Source: Planctomycetaceae bacterium (GTDB lineage: Bacteria > Planctomycetota > Planctomycetia > Planctomycetales > Planctomycetaceae). From it: a stretch of 64,000 nucleotides of DNA. Shown here in pieces: positions 35,187 to 43,622 of the stretch. The stretch lies in the NCBI GenBank assembly GCA_020638955.1, contig JACKHO010000007.1, positions 124,001 through 188,000 of the forward strand. Reading direction: 5' to 3'. The notes below the pieces were generated by a model. It was not told where the DNA came from and ran no database searches. It was given only the letters and a program-made list of their open reading frames with translations. The position numbers were made by a program, and so were the translations under genes. Each line of letters opens with the position of its first letter. The stretch's first letter is position 1.

Positions 35187-36797
35187 ATGGCAAAGATGAT
35201 TGCATTTGATCAGGATGCCCAAGAGGCCATGCGCCGCGGCGTCAGCAAGCTCGCCAAAGCAGTGCGCGTGACACTCGGCCCCAAAGGCCGCAATGTCATC
35301 CTTGAAAAGAGCTTTGGCTCGCCAACCGTGACCAAAGACGGTGTCACCGTCGCTCGTGAAATCGAACTGTCAGACAAGTTCGAAGACATGGGTGCCCGCA
35401 TGGTGCGTGAAGTGGCCAGCAAGACCAGCGACGTCGCTGGTGACGGCACCACCACTGCCACCATTATGGCGGAAGCGATTTACAACGAAGGCCTGAAGTC
35501 GGTTGTGGCCGGTGTCAGCCCGCTCGAAATGAAGCGCGGCATGGACAAGGCTGTGGCCGACATCACCGCCAAGCTGCGTGAAATGGCCATCCCCTGCAAG
35601 GATAAAAAGTCCATCGCCCAGGTCGGAACTGTTGCCGCCAACGGCGATACCGAAATCGGTCAAATCCTCGCTGACTCGATGGAAGCTGTCGGTAAAGACG
35701 GCGTCATCACCGTCGAAGAAGGCAAATCACTGCATACCGACTTCGAAGTTGTCGAAGGCATGCAGTTCGACCGCGGTTACCTGTCACCTTACTTCGTGAC
35801 CGACCCACAAAGCATGGAATGTGCTTTCGATGACGCCTACGTCCTCGTGCACGAAAAGAAAATCAGCAATATTAAGGACTTGGTTCCTGTTCTGGAAAAA
35901 GTTGTCCAGTCCGGCAAGCCACTGCTGATTATCGCCGAAGACGTCGAAGGCGAAGCCCTCGCGACACTGGTCATCAACAAGCTGCGTGGCACCTTCAAGG
36001 TTGTCGCAGTGAAAGCTCCTGGCTACGGCGATCGTCGCAAGGCCATGCTTCAGGACATCGCCATCATGTGCGGTGGCCAGGCCATCTTTGAAGACCTCGG
36101 CATTAAGCTGGAAAACATCCAGCTCTCCGACCTCGGTCGCGTGAAGAAGGTTGTTGTCGACAAAGACAACACCACACTCATCGAAGGTCATGGCAAAGCC
36201 GCTGACCTGAAAGCACGCATCGAGCAAATCAAGCGTGAAATGGAAGCCAGCAGCAGCGACTACGATCGTGAAAAGCTCGAAGAGCGAATTGCCAAGCTCT
36301 CCGGCGGTGTTTCGCAGGTCAACGTCGGTGCCGCCACTGAATCGGAAATGAAGGAAAAGAAGGCACGCGTCGAAGACGCACTGCACGCGACCCGTGCTGC
36401 CGTTCAGGAAGGCATCCTGCCCGGCGGTGGTGTTGCTCTCCTTCGTGCTTCGGTCTCTGTTGAACCTGGCAAGCTTACCCACGACGAAGAAGTTGGTTAC
36501 AACATCATTCGCCGTGCCTGCCGCGCTCCGCTGACTCAAATCGCCAACAATGCCGGCATGGACGGCAGTGTAATTTGCGAAAAGGTCTCGGAATTGAAAG
36601 GGAACAACGGCTACAACGCTGCCACCGACGTCTACGAAGACCTCGTGAAGGCTGGTGTGATTGACCCAGTAAAGGTGACCCGCACCGCCCTGCAGAACTC
36701 CGCTTCTGTCGCCACTCTGCTGCTGACCAGCGATGCACTCATCGCGGAAAAGCCAAAGAATGACAAGAAGCACAGCCACGACGGCGACCTCTACTAA
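35187..36797 (+). CDS. groEL: Chaperonin GroEL
   Basis: 536 residues, forming the 14-mer folding chamber. Family motifs: VRVTLGPKGRNVILEKSFGSP, ASKTSDVAGDGTTTATI (ATP-binding Asp), AEDVEGEALATLV and GGGVALLRA. The usual C-terminal GGM-rich tail is replaced by KNDKKHSHDGDLY, charged and His-bearing. Planctomycetes often keep several GroEL copies, and those without GGM can be specialised; here it sits with groES, so it is probably the operon copy. AGAGGAG before the ATG (35165-35180 region) is the ribosome-binding site. A strong terminator ends the operon. Confidence 0.97.
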   Translation: MAKMIAFDQDAQEAMRRGVSKLAKAVRVTLGPKGRNVILEKSFGSPTVTKDGVTVAREIELSDKFEDMGARMVREVASKTSDVAGDGTTTATIMAEAIYNEGLKSVVAGVSPLEMKRGMDKAVADITAKLREMAIPCKDKKSIAQVGTVAANGDTEIGQILADSMEAVGKDGVITVEEGKSLHTDFEVVEGMQFDRGYLSPYFVTDPQSMECAFDDAYVLVHEKKISNIKDLVPVLEKVVQSGKPLLIIAEDVEGEALATLVINKLRGTFKVVAVKAPGYGDRRKAMLQDIAIMCGGQAIFEDLGIKLENIQLSDLGRVKKVVVDKDNTTLIEGHGKAADLKARIEQIKREMEASSSDYDREKLEERIAKLSGGVSQVNVGAATESEMKEKKARVEDALHATRAAVQEGILPGGGVALLRASVSVEPGKLTHDEEVGYNIIRRACRAPLTQIANNAGMDGSVICEKVSELKGNNGYNAATDVYEDLVKAGVIDPVKVTRTALQNSASVATLLLTSDALIAEKPKNDKKHSHDGDLY

Positions 36798-36824
36798 GAG
36801 CCGCCCGTCAATTTGACTTGCTCG

Positions 36825-36860
36825 GGGAGGTCACAACGAAAGTTGTGACCTCCCTTTTTT
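36825..36860 (+). terminator. Rho-independent terminator of the groESL operon
   Basis: A perfect 13-bp stem GGGAGGTCACAAC / GTTGTGACCTCCC with a GAAA loop followed by six T. It begins 27 nt past the groEL stop codon. Confidence 0.95.
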
Positions 36861-36891
36861 GTGCGCTAACGGTGTACCAGCGAATTCAGTC

Positions 36892-36966
36892 TGTGAGCCG
36901 CGACGCGTAAGCGGGCGGGCAAAGCATTTGAAATGCCCGGGGCCTCACGGCCTTCGGCTCACTGGG
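36892..36966. repeat. REP-like palindromic repeat
   Basis: GTGAGCCG (start) and CGGCTCAC (end) are perfect complements enclosing GC-rich inner pairing, including GGGCA / TGCCC around the loop. The outer arms carry GCGACGCGTAAGCGG and CCTCACGGCCTTC. It sits between the groESL terminator and a convergent gene. Its form is that of a dispersed planctomycete intergenic repeat. Confidence 0.6.
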
Positions 36967-36990
36967 TTAGTGACCGAAAGTCAGCCCACT

Positions 36991-37665
36991 CTACCGCCGC
37001 AAGAAAACCTTTGACGCCAGCTCGCAGACCGTGTCCGCTCCCATTGCATAGAAGCACTGGCACACCATCCAAATGGTGCGAACCGTGAAACAAACCGTCA
37101 GCCACCGGCGTTCCCATTTCCCCGAGTGAGATTTGTACGCCTCAATGTACCGCCAGCACATGTCTTCGTATTCAGGCTCGAAGACGCGTTCTCGCGTCTC
37201 CCTGGGCAGGCAATAGGAAAAGAGCTTCCAGATCTCCCTGCAGTCGACAGGCTTTGCTAATTGAGAAGTTCTTGACTCATCCTGCCCGATTGACGCCGAG
37301 TTGATTTCTCCTTGTGGTGCTCTGGTGAACAGGCTACGCCAAATCCCGGGGAACTTCTCCCAGGAATTCATCGTGATCATCACCACATTGAAGGTCAAGC
37401 TAAAGGAGCGGAATGTCGCGCCATTTGAGACCCAGAATACAATCAACGTTGCAAATACAACTAACACGTGGCAGAGAAAAACTCGGTCCGATTCGCGTCT
37501 CCGCAGAAATGCTGGCGCGAGTGCTACCAAATATGGAAATACTCCAATTACGGATCCGAAGTAATTGCCGGTCTGTCTCGCCTGCATTACTGCCGCCACG
37601 CAAAGCAGAAGCATGAACACCAAAGTTCCTACAAACACACTTTGAATAAACTGCTTGGTGGTCAT
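36991..37665 (-). CDS. Unknown membrane protein, partner of a PadR regulator
   Basis: 224 residues. Three hydrophobic segments are visible near the N-terminus (about 8-30, 36-52, 66-84: FVGTLVFMLLLCVAAVM, FPYLVALAPAFL, VLVVFATLIVFWV), then a soluble region and a last amphipathic helix. The ATG overlaps the stop of the preceding PadR-type gene (TAATG), which means translational coupling. No family is recognised. The pairing of a PadR regulator with a membrane protein is a common bacterial theme, in which the regulator controls the membrane partner; here the partner has no transporter motif. Function unknown. Confidence 0.55.
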   Translation of the reverse strand: MTTKQFIQSVFVGTLVFMLLLCVAAVMQARQTGNYFGSVIGVFPYLVALAPAFLRRRESDRVFLCHVLVVFATLIVFWVSNGATFRSFSLTFNVVMITMNSWEKFPGIWRSLFTRAPQGEINSASIGQDESRTSQLAKPVDCREIWKLFSYCLPRETRERVFEPEYEDMCWRYIEAYKSHSGKWERRWLTVCFTVRTIWMVCQCFYAMGADTVCELASKVFLRR

Positions 37666-37979
37666 TAGCGGGCTCCATTCACGGCAGACGATGCGGAACT
37701 AACGTAGAACAGTCGAACGTCATTCAGTGCATGAACACCATCACCAGTGATTTTGTAAGTCCGCTCACGCACCGTCGTGTCCTCAATCTTCTTCTGCTCA
37801 TACCAGCCTTCGACGAAGCCGGCATCCTCCAGCCTTGCCATGATTTGGTAGAACATAGGGCCGTTGCGGTCGATTCCCCGTTCGGCCAGTTTCACGCGGA
37901 CAAACTTCCCGGAGCGCGACCGGCCTTCAAGAATATCGAGAATCGCAAATTGAAGATGCGACAGGCTTGGGAGTGACAT
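37665..37979 (-). CDS. PadR-type winged-helix regulator
   Basis: 104 residues. The sequence follows the PadR winged-helix plan: LSHLQFAILDILEGRSRSG (helix 1), the segment FVRVKLAERGIDRNGPMFYQIMARLEDAGFVEGWYE with the recognition helix and wing, then the strand RTYKITGDGVHALNDV. It would bind DNA as a dimer and repress or activate near-by genes. Its stop overlaps the start of the membrane protein gene by one base (TAATG), so the two are coupled and are probably a regulatory pair. Confidence 0.85.
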   Translation of the reverse strand: MSLPSLSHLQFAILDILEGRSRSGKFVRVKLAERGIDRNGPMFYQIMARLEDAGFVEGWYEQKKIEDTTVRERTYKITGDGVHALNDVRLFYVSSASSAVNGAR

Positions 37980-38138
37980 GGGCAGACCTCAGGTAGACAT
38001 TGCACTGCAAGGTAGTGCCACAATACGTTGCTTGGCAATACTTCGTCAAGATGTCTTTCGAGTCTCGGCCACAAAAAGCAAGAAGCGAGCAACTCGCAGG
38101 AATTGCTCGCTTCTGACCCGGGAAAGGGTTGGTTGAAT

Positions 38139-39041
38139 TTAGTACCGCACGCAGTTGCGGCCGGCGCTTTTGGCGTCGTAGAGGCGTTTGTCGGCTTCGT
38201 CCATAAGCTCACGTGGGGAACTGAGATTTCTCCCCGAAACGTGGCTGGCGCCAATACTGACGGTCAATGACACGGGGCCTTTGGAGGTGTCGAATGGCTT
38301 GGAGGCGACCAGTTCCCGTATGGAGTCACCAATTTCACGCAGTTGGCGTTCCGTGACTTCCACAGCCACGAGCGCAAACTCTTCGCCACCAATACGGGCG
38401 AGGATTTCATCACCGCGGACGCGCACTTTCATGCGACGACACATGCCGGCCAGCAGTTGGTCACCCACCAGGTGGCCATGCTTGTCGTTGACGTCTTTGA
38501 AGTGGTCAATGTCCATCAGCAACAAGCCGAGCGAGCGACCGTGACGGCTGGACCGCAGCACTTCACGCTGGAAGGCGTCTTCGAAATAGCGGCGATTGTA
38601 CGTCTGCGTGAGTGCGTCGACGGTCATCATTTGGAAGACCGCCTCGTGGTACATCGCTTCGACGTCGTTGGCCGAGAGGTACTTAAAAATGTGAAAGCCA
38701 ACGCGAATTTGATCACCCGGCTTCAGCACCCGCTCCTCGATCATCTGGTCGTTCACGAACGTTCCGTTCATGCTGCCCAAATCGCGGATGACGTGGTGAC
38801 CGTTTCGAAATTGAATGACACAGTGTTCGCGCGAGGCGAACTCGTCGGCCATTTCGTGTTCACAGGTTTGGCCACGCCCAAAGCGGACCATGGGCCGGTC
38901 TAATGCTATTAAGCTTCCGCTCACTCCGGCGGGGTAAATGCGTACGAGGCTGGCCCCTTCCGGACGCGCAGGTGATTCAACACTGTTCGCTTCCGGAACT
39001 TCAGACTTCGGCAGTTTGAATAGAGGTGTTGTGGGATGCAT
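38139..39041 (-). CDS. FHA domain-GGDEF diguanylate cyclase
   Basis: 300 residues from ATG 39041 (a TTG at 39062 is open but weaker). Residues about 45-110 are an FHA phospho-threonine-binding domain: VRFGRGQTCEHEM, ASREHCVIQF and LGSMNGTFVNDQ. From about residue 130 a GGDEF domain follows: LTQTYNRRYFEDAF, LLLMDIDHFKDVND and the catalytic R-I-G-G-E-E-F. The inhibitory RxxD site expected five residues before it is only R-G-D-E, so product inhibition may be weak. The enzyme would make cyclic di-GMP, with the FHA domain coupling it to a kinase signal. No kinase or phosphodiesterase is adjacent. Confidence 0.9.
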   Translation of the reverse strand: MHPTTPLFKLPKSEVPEANSVESPARPEGASLVRIYPAGVSGSLIALDRPMVRFGRGQTCEHEMADEFASREHCVIQFRNGHHVIRDLGSMNGTFVNDQMIEERVLKPGDQIRVGFHIFKYLSANDVEAMYHEAVFQMMTVDALTQTYNRRYFEDAFQREVLRSSRHGRSLGLLLMDIDHFKDVNDKHGHLVGDQLLAGMCRRMKVRVRGDEILARIGGEEFALVAVEVTERQLREIGDSIRELVASKPFDTSKGPVSLTVSIGASHVSGRNLSSPRELMDEADKRLYDAKSAGRNCVRY

Positions 39042-39175
39042 GGGGTACACACTTCGGCCCAAGGGGATTCGCTTGTCATATCTACCGTAGGTCGCGATTT
39101 CGCGACACGTAGCATTGGCGAAACACCTTTACCCCATTCAACTGACAGTTAGTCAGCCCGCAGCGGTCGTACCGA

Positions 39176-40126
39176 TTATGCGTGGAGCACAGCCTTCATT
39201 TTGCGTAGTCCGGTCTCGGCCACTTCGAGTGCATCTTGTTCCCAGTAGCTGCGATTAAAAAGCTCCAGTGACGCGGCGCCGGAGAATCCAATGCGGTCCA
39301 ACGTTTCGCGAATTTCCCTCCAGGGAGCAACACCATCACCGGGGTAAACGCGGTCGGCGTCGTTCTGTTTTTCGCGTTCTGGCTCCGCCGGATAGTCGTT
39401 GAAGTGGAAGCAATGAATGGCCGGACCGGCCACCACATTGAGCCCCAGGATGGATGACCCGCCACGGAAGACGTGATAAACGTCAGGCAAAACGCACGCT
39501 TTCGGGTGACCGCTTTCCACGGCGACGAAGACTGCTTCGCCCAGACGTGAGAGGTTCTTGGATGGTCCCCAGACTTCCACCTGTGGCGTGACGCCGGTTT
39601 CATCACCGACCTTGAGAATGGCGGCGTAACGTTCCGCGACGGTGAACAGGTCCAGTTTTGGAGCATCGCCGCCGTTGGCACCGGCTGGCGGTGCGGCAAT
39701 CCGTGTTCCGCCAATGGAGCTGACGAGGTCCATGTCGCGTTTCAGGTTCTCAATGCCTGACTTTCGTTTCTCTTCGTCATCGACAATCCAGTTGGCAAAC
39801 CCAATGGCACTTTCGACGCGTAGTCCCAGGTCGGCGATTTTCTTCTTCAAGTCAGAGAGCGAGCCACCCGCATTCTTGTAGGCTTCGATGTCGCGGATCC
39901 ACGGTTCGATGCCGTTGTATCCCGCTTTCGCCGCGATGTCGACAAACTGATCGATGGGCAGCTTCTGCCCCATAATGGTGCTGGCATTCAGGCAGTAGGA
40001 GACCCGCTCGCCAAGTGGTTTCGTGGACACGTTCGCCTCAGCAGCTTCGGTTGCTTGTCCTGTCAGACTGGCGACTGCGGCAGCAGCGCCACCAGTTGTG
40101 AGCCATTCGCGGCGATTCAATTTCAT
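39176..40126 (-). CDS. Tat-exported sugar phosphate isomerase/epimerase-like TIM barrel
   Basis: 316 residues. The ATG at 40126 follows GAGGAAA and gives a Tat leader with a twin-arginine stretch (MKLNRREWLTTGGAAAAVASLTG). The rest is an AP-endonuclease-2/xylose-isomerase-type TIM barrel: KAGYNGIEPWIRDIEAYK, VEVWGPSKNLS, VLPDVYHVFRGGSS with the metal-binding His, and HCFHFNDYPAE. Such proteins act on sugars or inositols, or as isomerases and epimerases in catabolism. Two other TIM barrels of this superfamily lie in this window (43.6 and 58.9 kb), the last also Tat-exported. Specific reaction unknown. Confidence 0.82.
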   Translation of the reverse strand: MKLNRREWLTTGGAAAAVASLTGQATEAAEANVSTKPLGERVSYCLNASTIMGQKLPIDQFVDIAAKAGYNGIEPWIRDIEAYKNAGGSLSDLKKKIADLGLRVESAIGFANWIVDDEEKRKSGIENLKRDMDLVSSIGGTRIAAPPAGANGGDAPKLDLFTVAERYAAILKVGDETGVTPQVEVWGPSKNLSRLGEAVFVAVESGHPKACVLPDVYHVFRGGSSILGLNVVAGPAIHCFHFNDYPAEPEREKQNDADRVYPGDGVAPWREIRETLDRIGFSGAASLELFNRSYWEQDALEVAETGLRKMKAVLHA

Positions 40127-40185
40127 GGGGATATTTCCTCGCAAATGTTGCGTTATTGATTTCAGAATATGTTTTCAGAGATCAG

Positions 40186-41169
40186 TTAACCCGCAGGAGC
40201 ACGCTCGTAAACGTGGGCCGTTTCGACGGTAATGAACCCTGCGTTTTGAATGGCCTTACCGGCCATGGGCTGATCATCCGGGACATGGATTTCAGCCAGG
40301 GTAATGTTCATTTCAGAACGTAGTCGCCGCAATGATTCAATAAGTAGCGTGGTACCGTACCCCTGTCCTCGATACTGCTCGGCAACCTGCATGTCGAGCA
40401 GGCCAATTCCCCGCTCATTCCAGCTGCGCATATAGTGGTCGAGACCAATGACCGTCACGGCAGCCACCGCCTGCCCTGTTTTTCTCAGCGTCAGCCGGAA
40501 CCGCATCGAGTCGATATTGCCGTAGCGGCAAAACCACGCGTACGTCACAGGGACGGAATGCTCCGCAATTTGGATTTCAGTCTGTCGCCGCAGGCCAATG
40601 AGGCGAAAATTGGTGGGGTCGCGATTCGTTGTCAGGTCGCGCTGCATGACCTTGACATTGCCGCTGACCTGATAACCCAAATGCTGCAGAAACGGTGCCA
40701 TGTTCCCGTCAGACTCGAGAATCCCTGAGGGCCGCGCACCACCATGAATCCCGAGATAGAAGGGATCGCGATGTCGTGACTGGCCAAACTGAATGTGCAT
40801 GGCCCCTTTGTCCCGTAGGTATTGTTCGGCGCGGCGGACCAACTCTGTCCCAATTCCCTGGCGACGGCAACCGGGATGCACCACGACCACGCAAATGACA
40901 CCACTTGCGTAATCGAGTCCGCTCAAGTCCTCGCGAAACCCGAAGCCCGCATGCACAAAGCCAACAACATTCCCCTGCTCTTCGGCAATGATGAGGCCCT
41001 TGGGATCGAAGTAGGGCAAAGCAAAAATGGCGACTTCAAACGCCATCAGCGACGTCGGTTGTGCGGCGGCTCTGCCCAGACCGGAATTCTGCCACAACGT
41101 GAATAAACGAGGTGGGTCACTGTTCCGAAAAGTTCGGTACTCAACCACGTGCGGTTCAGCCTTCAACAC
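40186..41169 (-). CDS. Tandem GNAT acetyltransferase-like protein
   Basis: 327 residues; the start is a GTG at 41169 with no obvious ribosome-binding site, so the true start may be a few codons later (TTG). Two GNAT folds are visible. The first has IICVVVVHPGCRRQGIGTELVRRAE-like (here GVICVVVVHPGCRRQGIG, the acetyl-CoA-binding pyrophosphate loop); the second has LDMQVAEQYRGQGYGTTLL. Two-domain GNATs include mycothiol synthase-type enzymes and aminoglycoside-modifying enzymes, but planctomycetes lack mycothiol, so the acceptor is unknown. The gene is separate from its neighbours. Confidence 0.8.
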   Translation of the reverse strand: MLKAEPHVVEYRTFRNSDPPRLFTLWQNSGLGRAAAQPTSLMAFEVAIFALPYFDPKGLIIAEEQGNVVGFVHAGFGFREDLSGLDYASGVICVVVVHPGCRRQGIGTELVRRAEQYLRDKGAMHIQFGQSRHRDPFYLGIHGGARPSGILESDGNMAPFLQHLGYQVSGNVKVMQRDLTTNRDPTNFRLIGLRRQTEIQIAEHSVPVTYAWFCRYGNIDSMRFRLTLRKTGQAVAAVTVIGLDHYMRSWNERGIGLLDMQVAEQYRGQGYGTTLLIESLRRLRSEMNITLAEIHVPDDQPMAGKAIQNAGFITVETAHVYERAPAG

Positions 41170-41393
41170 ATCAAAGAGGCAACGCCAACGTCCGACAGGC
41201 CAGCCTGAAAGGCCGGTCCGCCATGCTACCGCTCACCGTGACACCCCGCAACCGATGACCGGGGGCAAATCGGAGAGAACTTCAGGAGAGTTTCTCGCAG
41301 TTGCAGCTACCGCAACGCAGACCTCGCGAAGCCACGCTTGCGAAAGTAAACTCCCGCTGCCTCACTCCTGACTTTGCGACGACGTGTGCCCGG

Positions 41394-42446
41394 ATGACAA
41401 TGCTTACGCCTTCCCAACTTGGATTTCGAATGCCCGCCGAATGGGAGCCCCAGGAAGCGGTCTGGCTGTCGTGGCCACATAAGCTGGAAACATGGCCGGG
41501 AGCATTCGAACCCATCCCGCAGGTGTTCGCCCAAATTGCCCGATACATTTCGCTGTCGGAACTTGTCCGCATCAACGTGGCAAATGAAGAAATGGCCGAC
41601 GGTGTTTCCGGCGAATTGAAACGCGCAGGCGTTGATTTGGATCAAATTCGCTTCCATTTCAATCCCACGAACGATTCCTGGGTCCGTGACCACGGTCCCA
41701 TTTACGTGGTGAAAGATGAGGCCGGACAACGTGAGCGGGCCCTCACCGACTGGAAATACAATTCCTGGGGCGACAAGTACCCGCCGTACGACCTCGACAA
41801 TCAAGTTCCCCAGCGAATTGCCGATGAATTTGGCGAACGCCGCTTCGAGACGGGCATTGTGCTCGAAGGTGGGTCCATTGACGTGAACGGGCAGGGCGCC
41901 TTGTTGACCACAACGTCATGCCTGCTGAACAAGAACCGCAACCCCAAACTAGACCAGGAAAGCATTGAGACATATCTACTTCACTTTCTTGGAGTGGAGG
42001 AAATTCTGTGGCTGGGCGACGGAATTGTGGGTGACGACACAGACGGTCACATCGACGACATTACGCGTTTTGTGTCGGCGGACACGATTGTTACCGTGGT
42101 GGAATCAGATTCGTCAGACCCAAACTATGCACCGCTGCTAGAGAATCTGAACCTGTTGCACGAGTTGGCGGGGAGTCGGGGCTACAACATTGTGGAACTC
42201 CCCATGCCCGGTCCGGTGTACTTCGACGGAGAACGCCTGCCGGCCAGTTACGCCAATTTCCTGATTACCAACGGCCATGTCCTCGTCCCGGTGTATCGTC
42301 ACCAGAACGACATCCGCGCCCTCGGAATCCTGCAGGATCTGTTTCCCGAACGAATTGTCGTCGGCATTGATTGCACACAACTGGTCTGGGGGCTGGGAGC
42401 CATTCACTGCGTCACGCAGCAGCAGCCAGCAGCTGTTTTGTCATAA
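41394..42446 (+). CDS. aguA: Agmatine deiminase
   Basis: 350 residues; the ATG at 41394 (or 41400) was preferred because the frame upstream looks non-coding. Motifs of the porphyromonas-type peptidyl-arginine/agmatine deiminase family: NDSWVRDHGPIYV, VLEGGSIDVNG, DDTDGHIDDITRFV (catalytic His/Asp) and the C-terminal GAIHCVTQQQPA with the nucleophilic Cys. The enzyme turns agmatine into N-carbamoylputrescine and ammonia, in polyamine synthesis or arginine use. No N-carbamoylputrescine amidohydrolase is beside it. It ends 3 nt short of the convergent folK. Confidence 0.92.
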   Translation: MTMLTPSQLGFRMPAEWEPQEAVWLSWPHKLETWPGAFEPIPQVFAQIARYISLSELVRINVANEEMADGVSGELKRAGVDLDQIRFHFNPTNDSWVRDHGPIYVVKDEAGQRERALTDWKYNSWGDKYPPYDLDNQVPQRIADEFGERRFETGIVLEGGSIDVNGQGALLTTTSCLLNKNRNPKLDQESIETYLLHFLGVEEILWLGDGIVGDDTDGHIDDITRFVSADTIVTVVESDSSDPNYAPLLENLNLLHELAGSRGYNIVELPMPGPVYFDGERLPASYANFLITNGHVLVPVYRHQNDIRALGILQDLFPERIVVGIDCTQLVWGLGAIHCVTQQQPAAVLS

Positions 42447-42449
42447 CTG

Positions 42450-42971
42450 CTACGGCGCAACCGAACCGGCCAGCGCAATGTCGCCGCGTCGAGTTAGGCC
42501 ATTCGCGTCACACTTTGCAGCGATTTCGGCCAATGTGCCCTGCAGAACCGGATGCATGAAATCTGCGCCAATTTCTGCCAATGGAATGATGAGAAACGGT
42601 CGGTGCGGAATGTCTGGATCGGGAAGCAGGACCGGTGGCTCATCAAAAATGACATCGCCCAGGAGGACAAGGTCCAGGTCAATGGTACGTGCCGCGTTCA
42701 CGTTATTGGGGTCGCGCACGCGGCCGAGTTGGTCTTCGACACTTCTCAGCTGAGTACGAATTTCGAGCGGAGAGAGTGTTGTCTCAACCAGCACGGCCGC
42801 ATTACAGAAGTCCGGCTGGTTCGTGTCGCCAACCGGGGCTGATTGCCAGACGCTTGAACAGGCAAGTGGTCCAAATTGTTCGGAGAGCAATTCTACAGCG
42901 CGTGGCAGATTCTCCTCTGGAGCAATATTCGAGCCGAGGGCAATGAACGCTGGACGCGGTTCAGTTGCCAT
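42450..42971 (-). CDS. folK: 2-amino-4-hydroxy-6-hydroxymethyldihydropteridine pyrophosphokinase
   Basis: 173 residues. The ATG chosen overlaps the stop of folB by 11 nt. Family motifs are all present: FIALGSNIAPEENL, VWQSAPVGDTNQPDFCNAAVLVETTL, ARTIDLDLVLLGD and the PHRPFLIIPLAEI end. It pyrophosphorylates the pterin made by FolB, the step before dihydropteroate synthesis in folate biosynthesis. Paired with folB in one short operon. Length is normal. High certainty. Confidence 0.95.
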   Translation of the reverse strand: MATEPRPAFIALGSNIAPEENLPRAVELLSEQFGPLACSSVWQSAPVGDTNQPDFCNAAVLVETTLSPLEIRTQLRSVEDQLGRVRDPNNVNAARTIDLDLVLLGDVIFDEPPVLLPDPDIPHRPFLIIPLAEIGADFMHPVLQGTLAEIAAKCDANGLTRRGDIALAGSVAP

Positions 42972-43326
42972 CGTCCCGGCTCCGCTCAATGCTCACTCCG
43001 ACGGAACGAGCGAACCTCAATGCGCCGGGCTTGCGGACGTCAATCCAAACGCGTCGTACCTTCTCCCGCCTCAGACACAATCCCGCAATTTCCTCTGCCA
43101 TCCGCTCGACCAGCAGGAACTCTGACTTTTCGGCGAGCTGAATGATTTCCTTGGTAAGCGTGCGATAGTTTACCGCGTCTTCAATATTGTCAGACAGGGC
43201 CGCTTTGCGCGTATTTGTTTCCAAACGAACATTGATGACCACATCCTGCCGATTGACCCGTTCTTCCGGCTTGATGCCAAGAATTGCGCGGACGAGCAAA
43301 TCTTCAATGACAATGTAATCGGGCAT
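42961..43326 (-). CDS. folB: Dihydroneopterin aldolase
   Basis: 121 residues from the ATG of MPDYIVIEDLLVRAILG (43326); the frame opens 20 codons earlier but that is unlikely. The FolB pattern is clear: GIKPEERVNRQDVVINVRLET, AALSDNIEDAVNYRTLTKEI, and the basic end V-R-K-P-G-A-L. It cleaves dihydroneopterin into the hydroxymethyl pterin and glycolaldehyde. The stop overlaps the start of folK, so the two are coupled. It lies between folK and an unrelated divergent isomerase. Confidence 0.93.
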   Translation of the reverse strand: MPDYIVIEDLLVRAILGIKPEERVNRQDVVINVRLETNTRKAALSDNIEDAVNYRTLTKEIIQLAEKSEFLLVERMAEEIAGLCLRREKVRRVWIDVRKPGALRFARSVGVSIERSRDDGN

Positions 43327-43622
43327 TTCAGTTCGCCGTGCCGCTGACTTTGTGGTGGGTTCACGAGAGTCTAGCCAATTCTTCACAAAGGCAAATAGGC
43401 CTAATGGAAACCCGGCGCGTCTGGGTTGTGTCGATTCAGGGACTCAGTGAGCATCATCGCGAAAAAGCTCACGAAACGTGCCGAAATCTGTGCCGCAATC
43501 GCATTGGTGAAAACGACTTCTGGCGGACAATCCAGTTCGTTGCAAGTTGCGGCAGAGTTGTGATATGCTGAAAAATCAATAGTCCGAATAATCACTTCTA
43601 TTTTTCACGGGGGTCTTCCACC

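Noticed and set aside
35784..36779. 331-residue open frame antisense to groEL
   Set aside because: It is a shadow of a strongly conserved GroEL coding sequence; no protein pattern and no ribosome-binding site.
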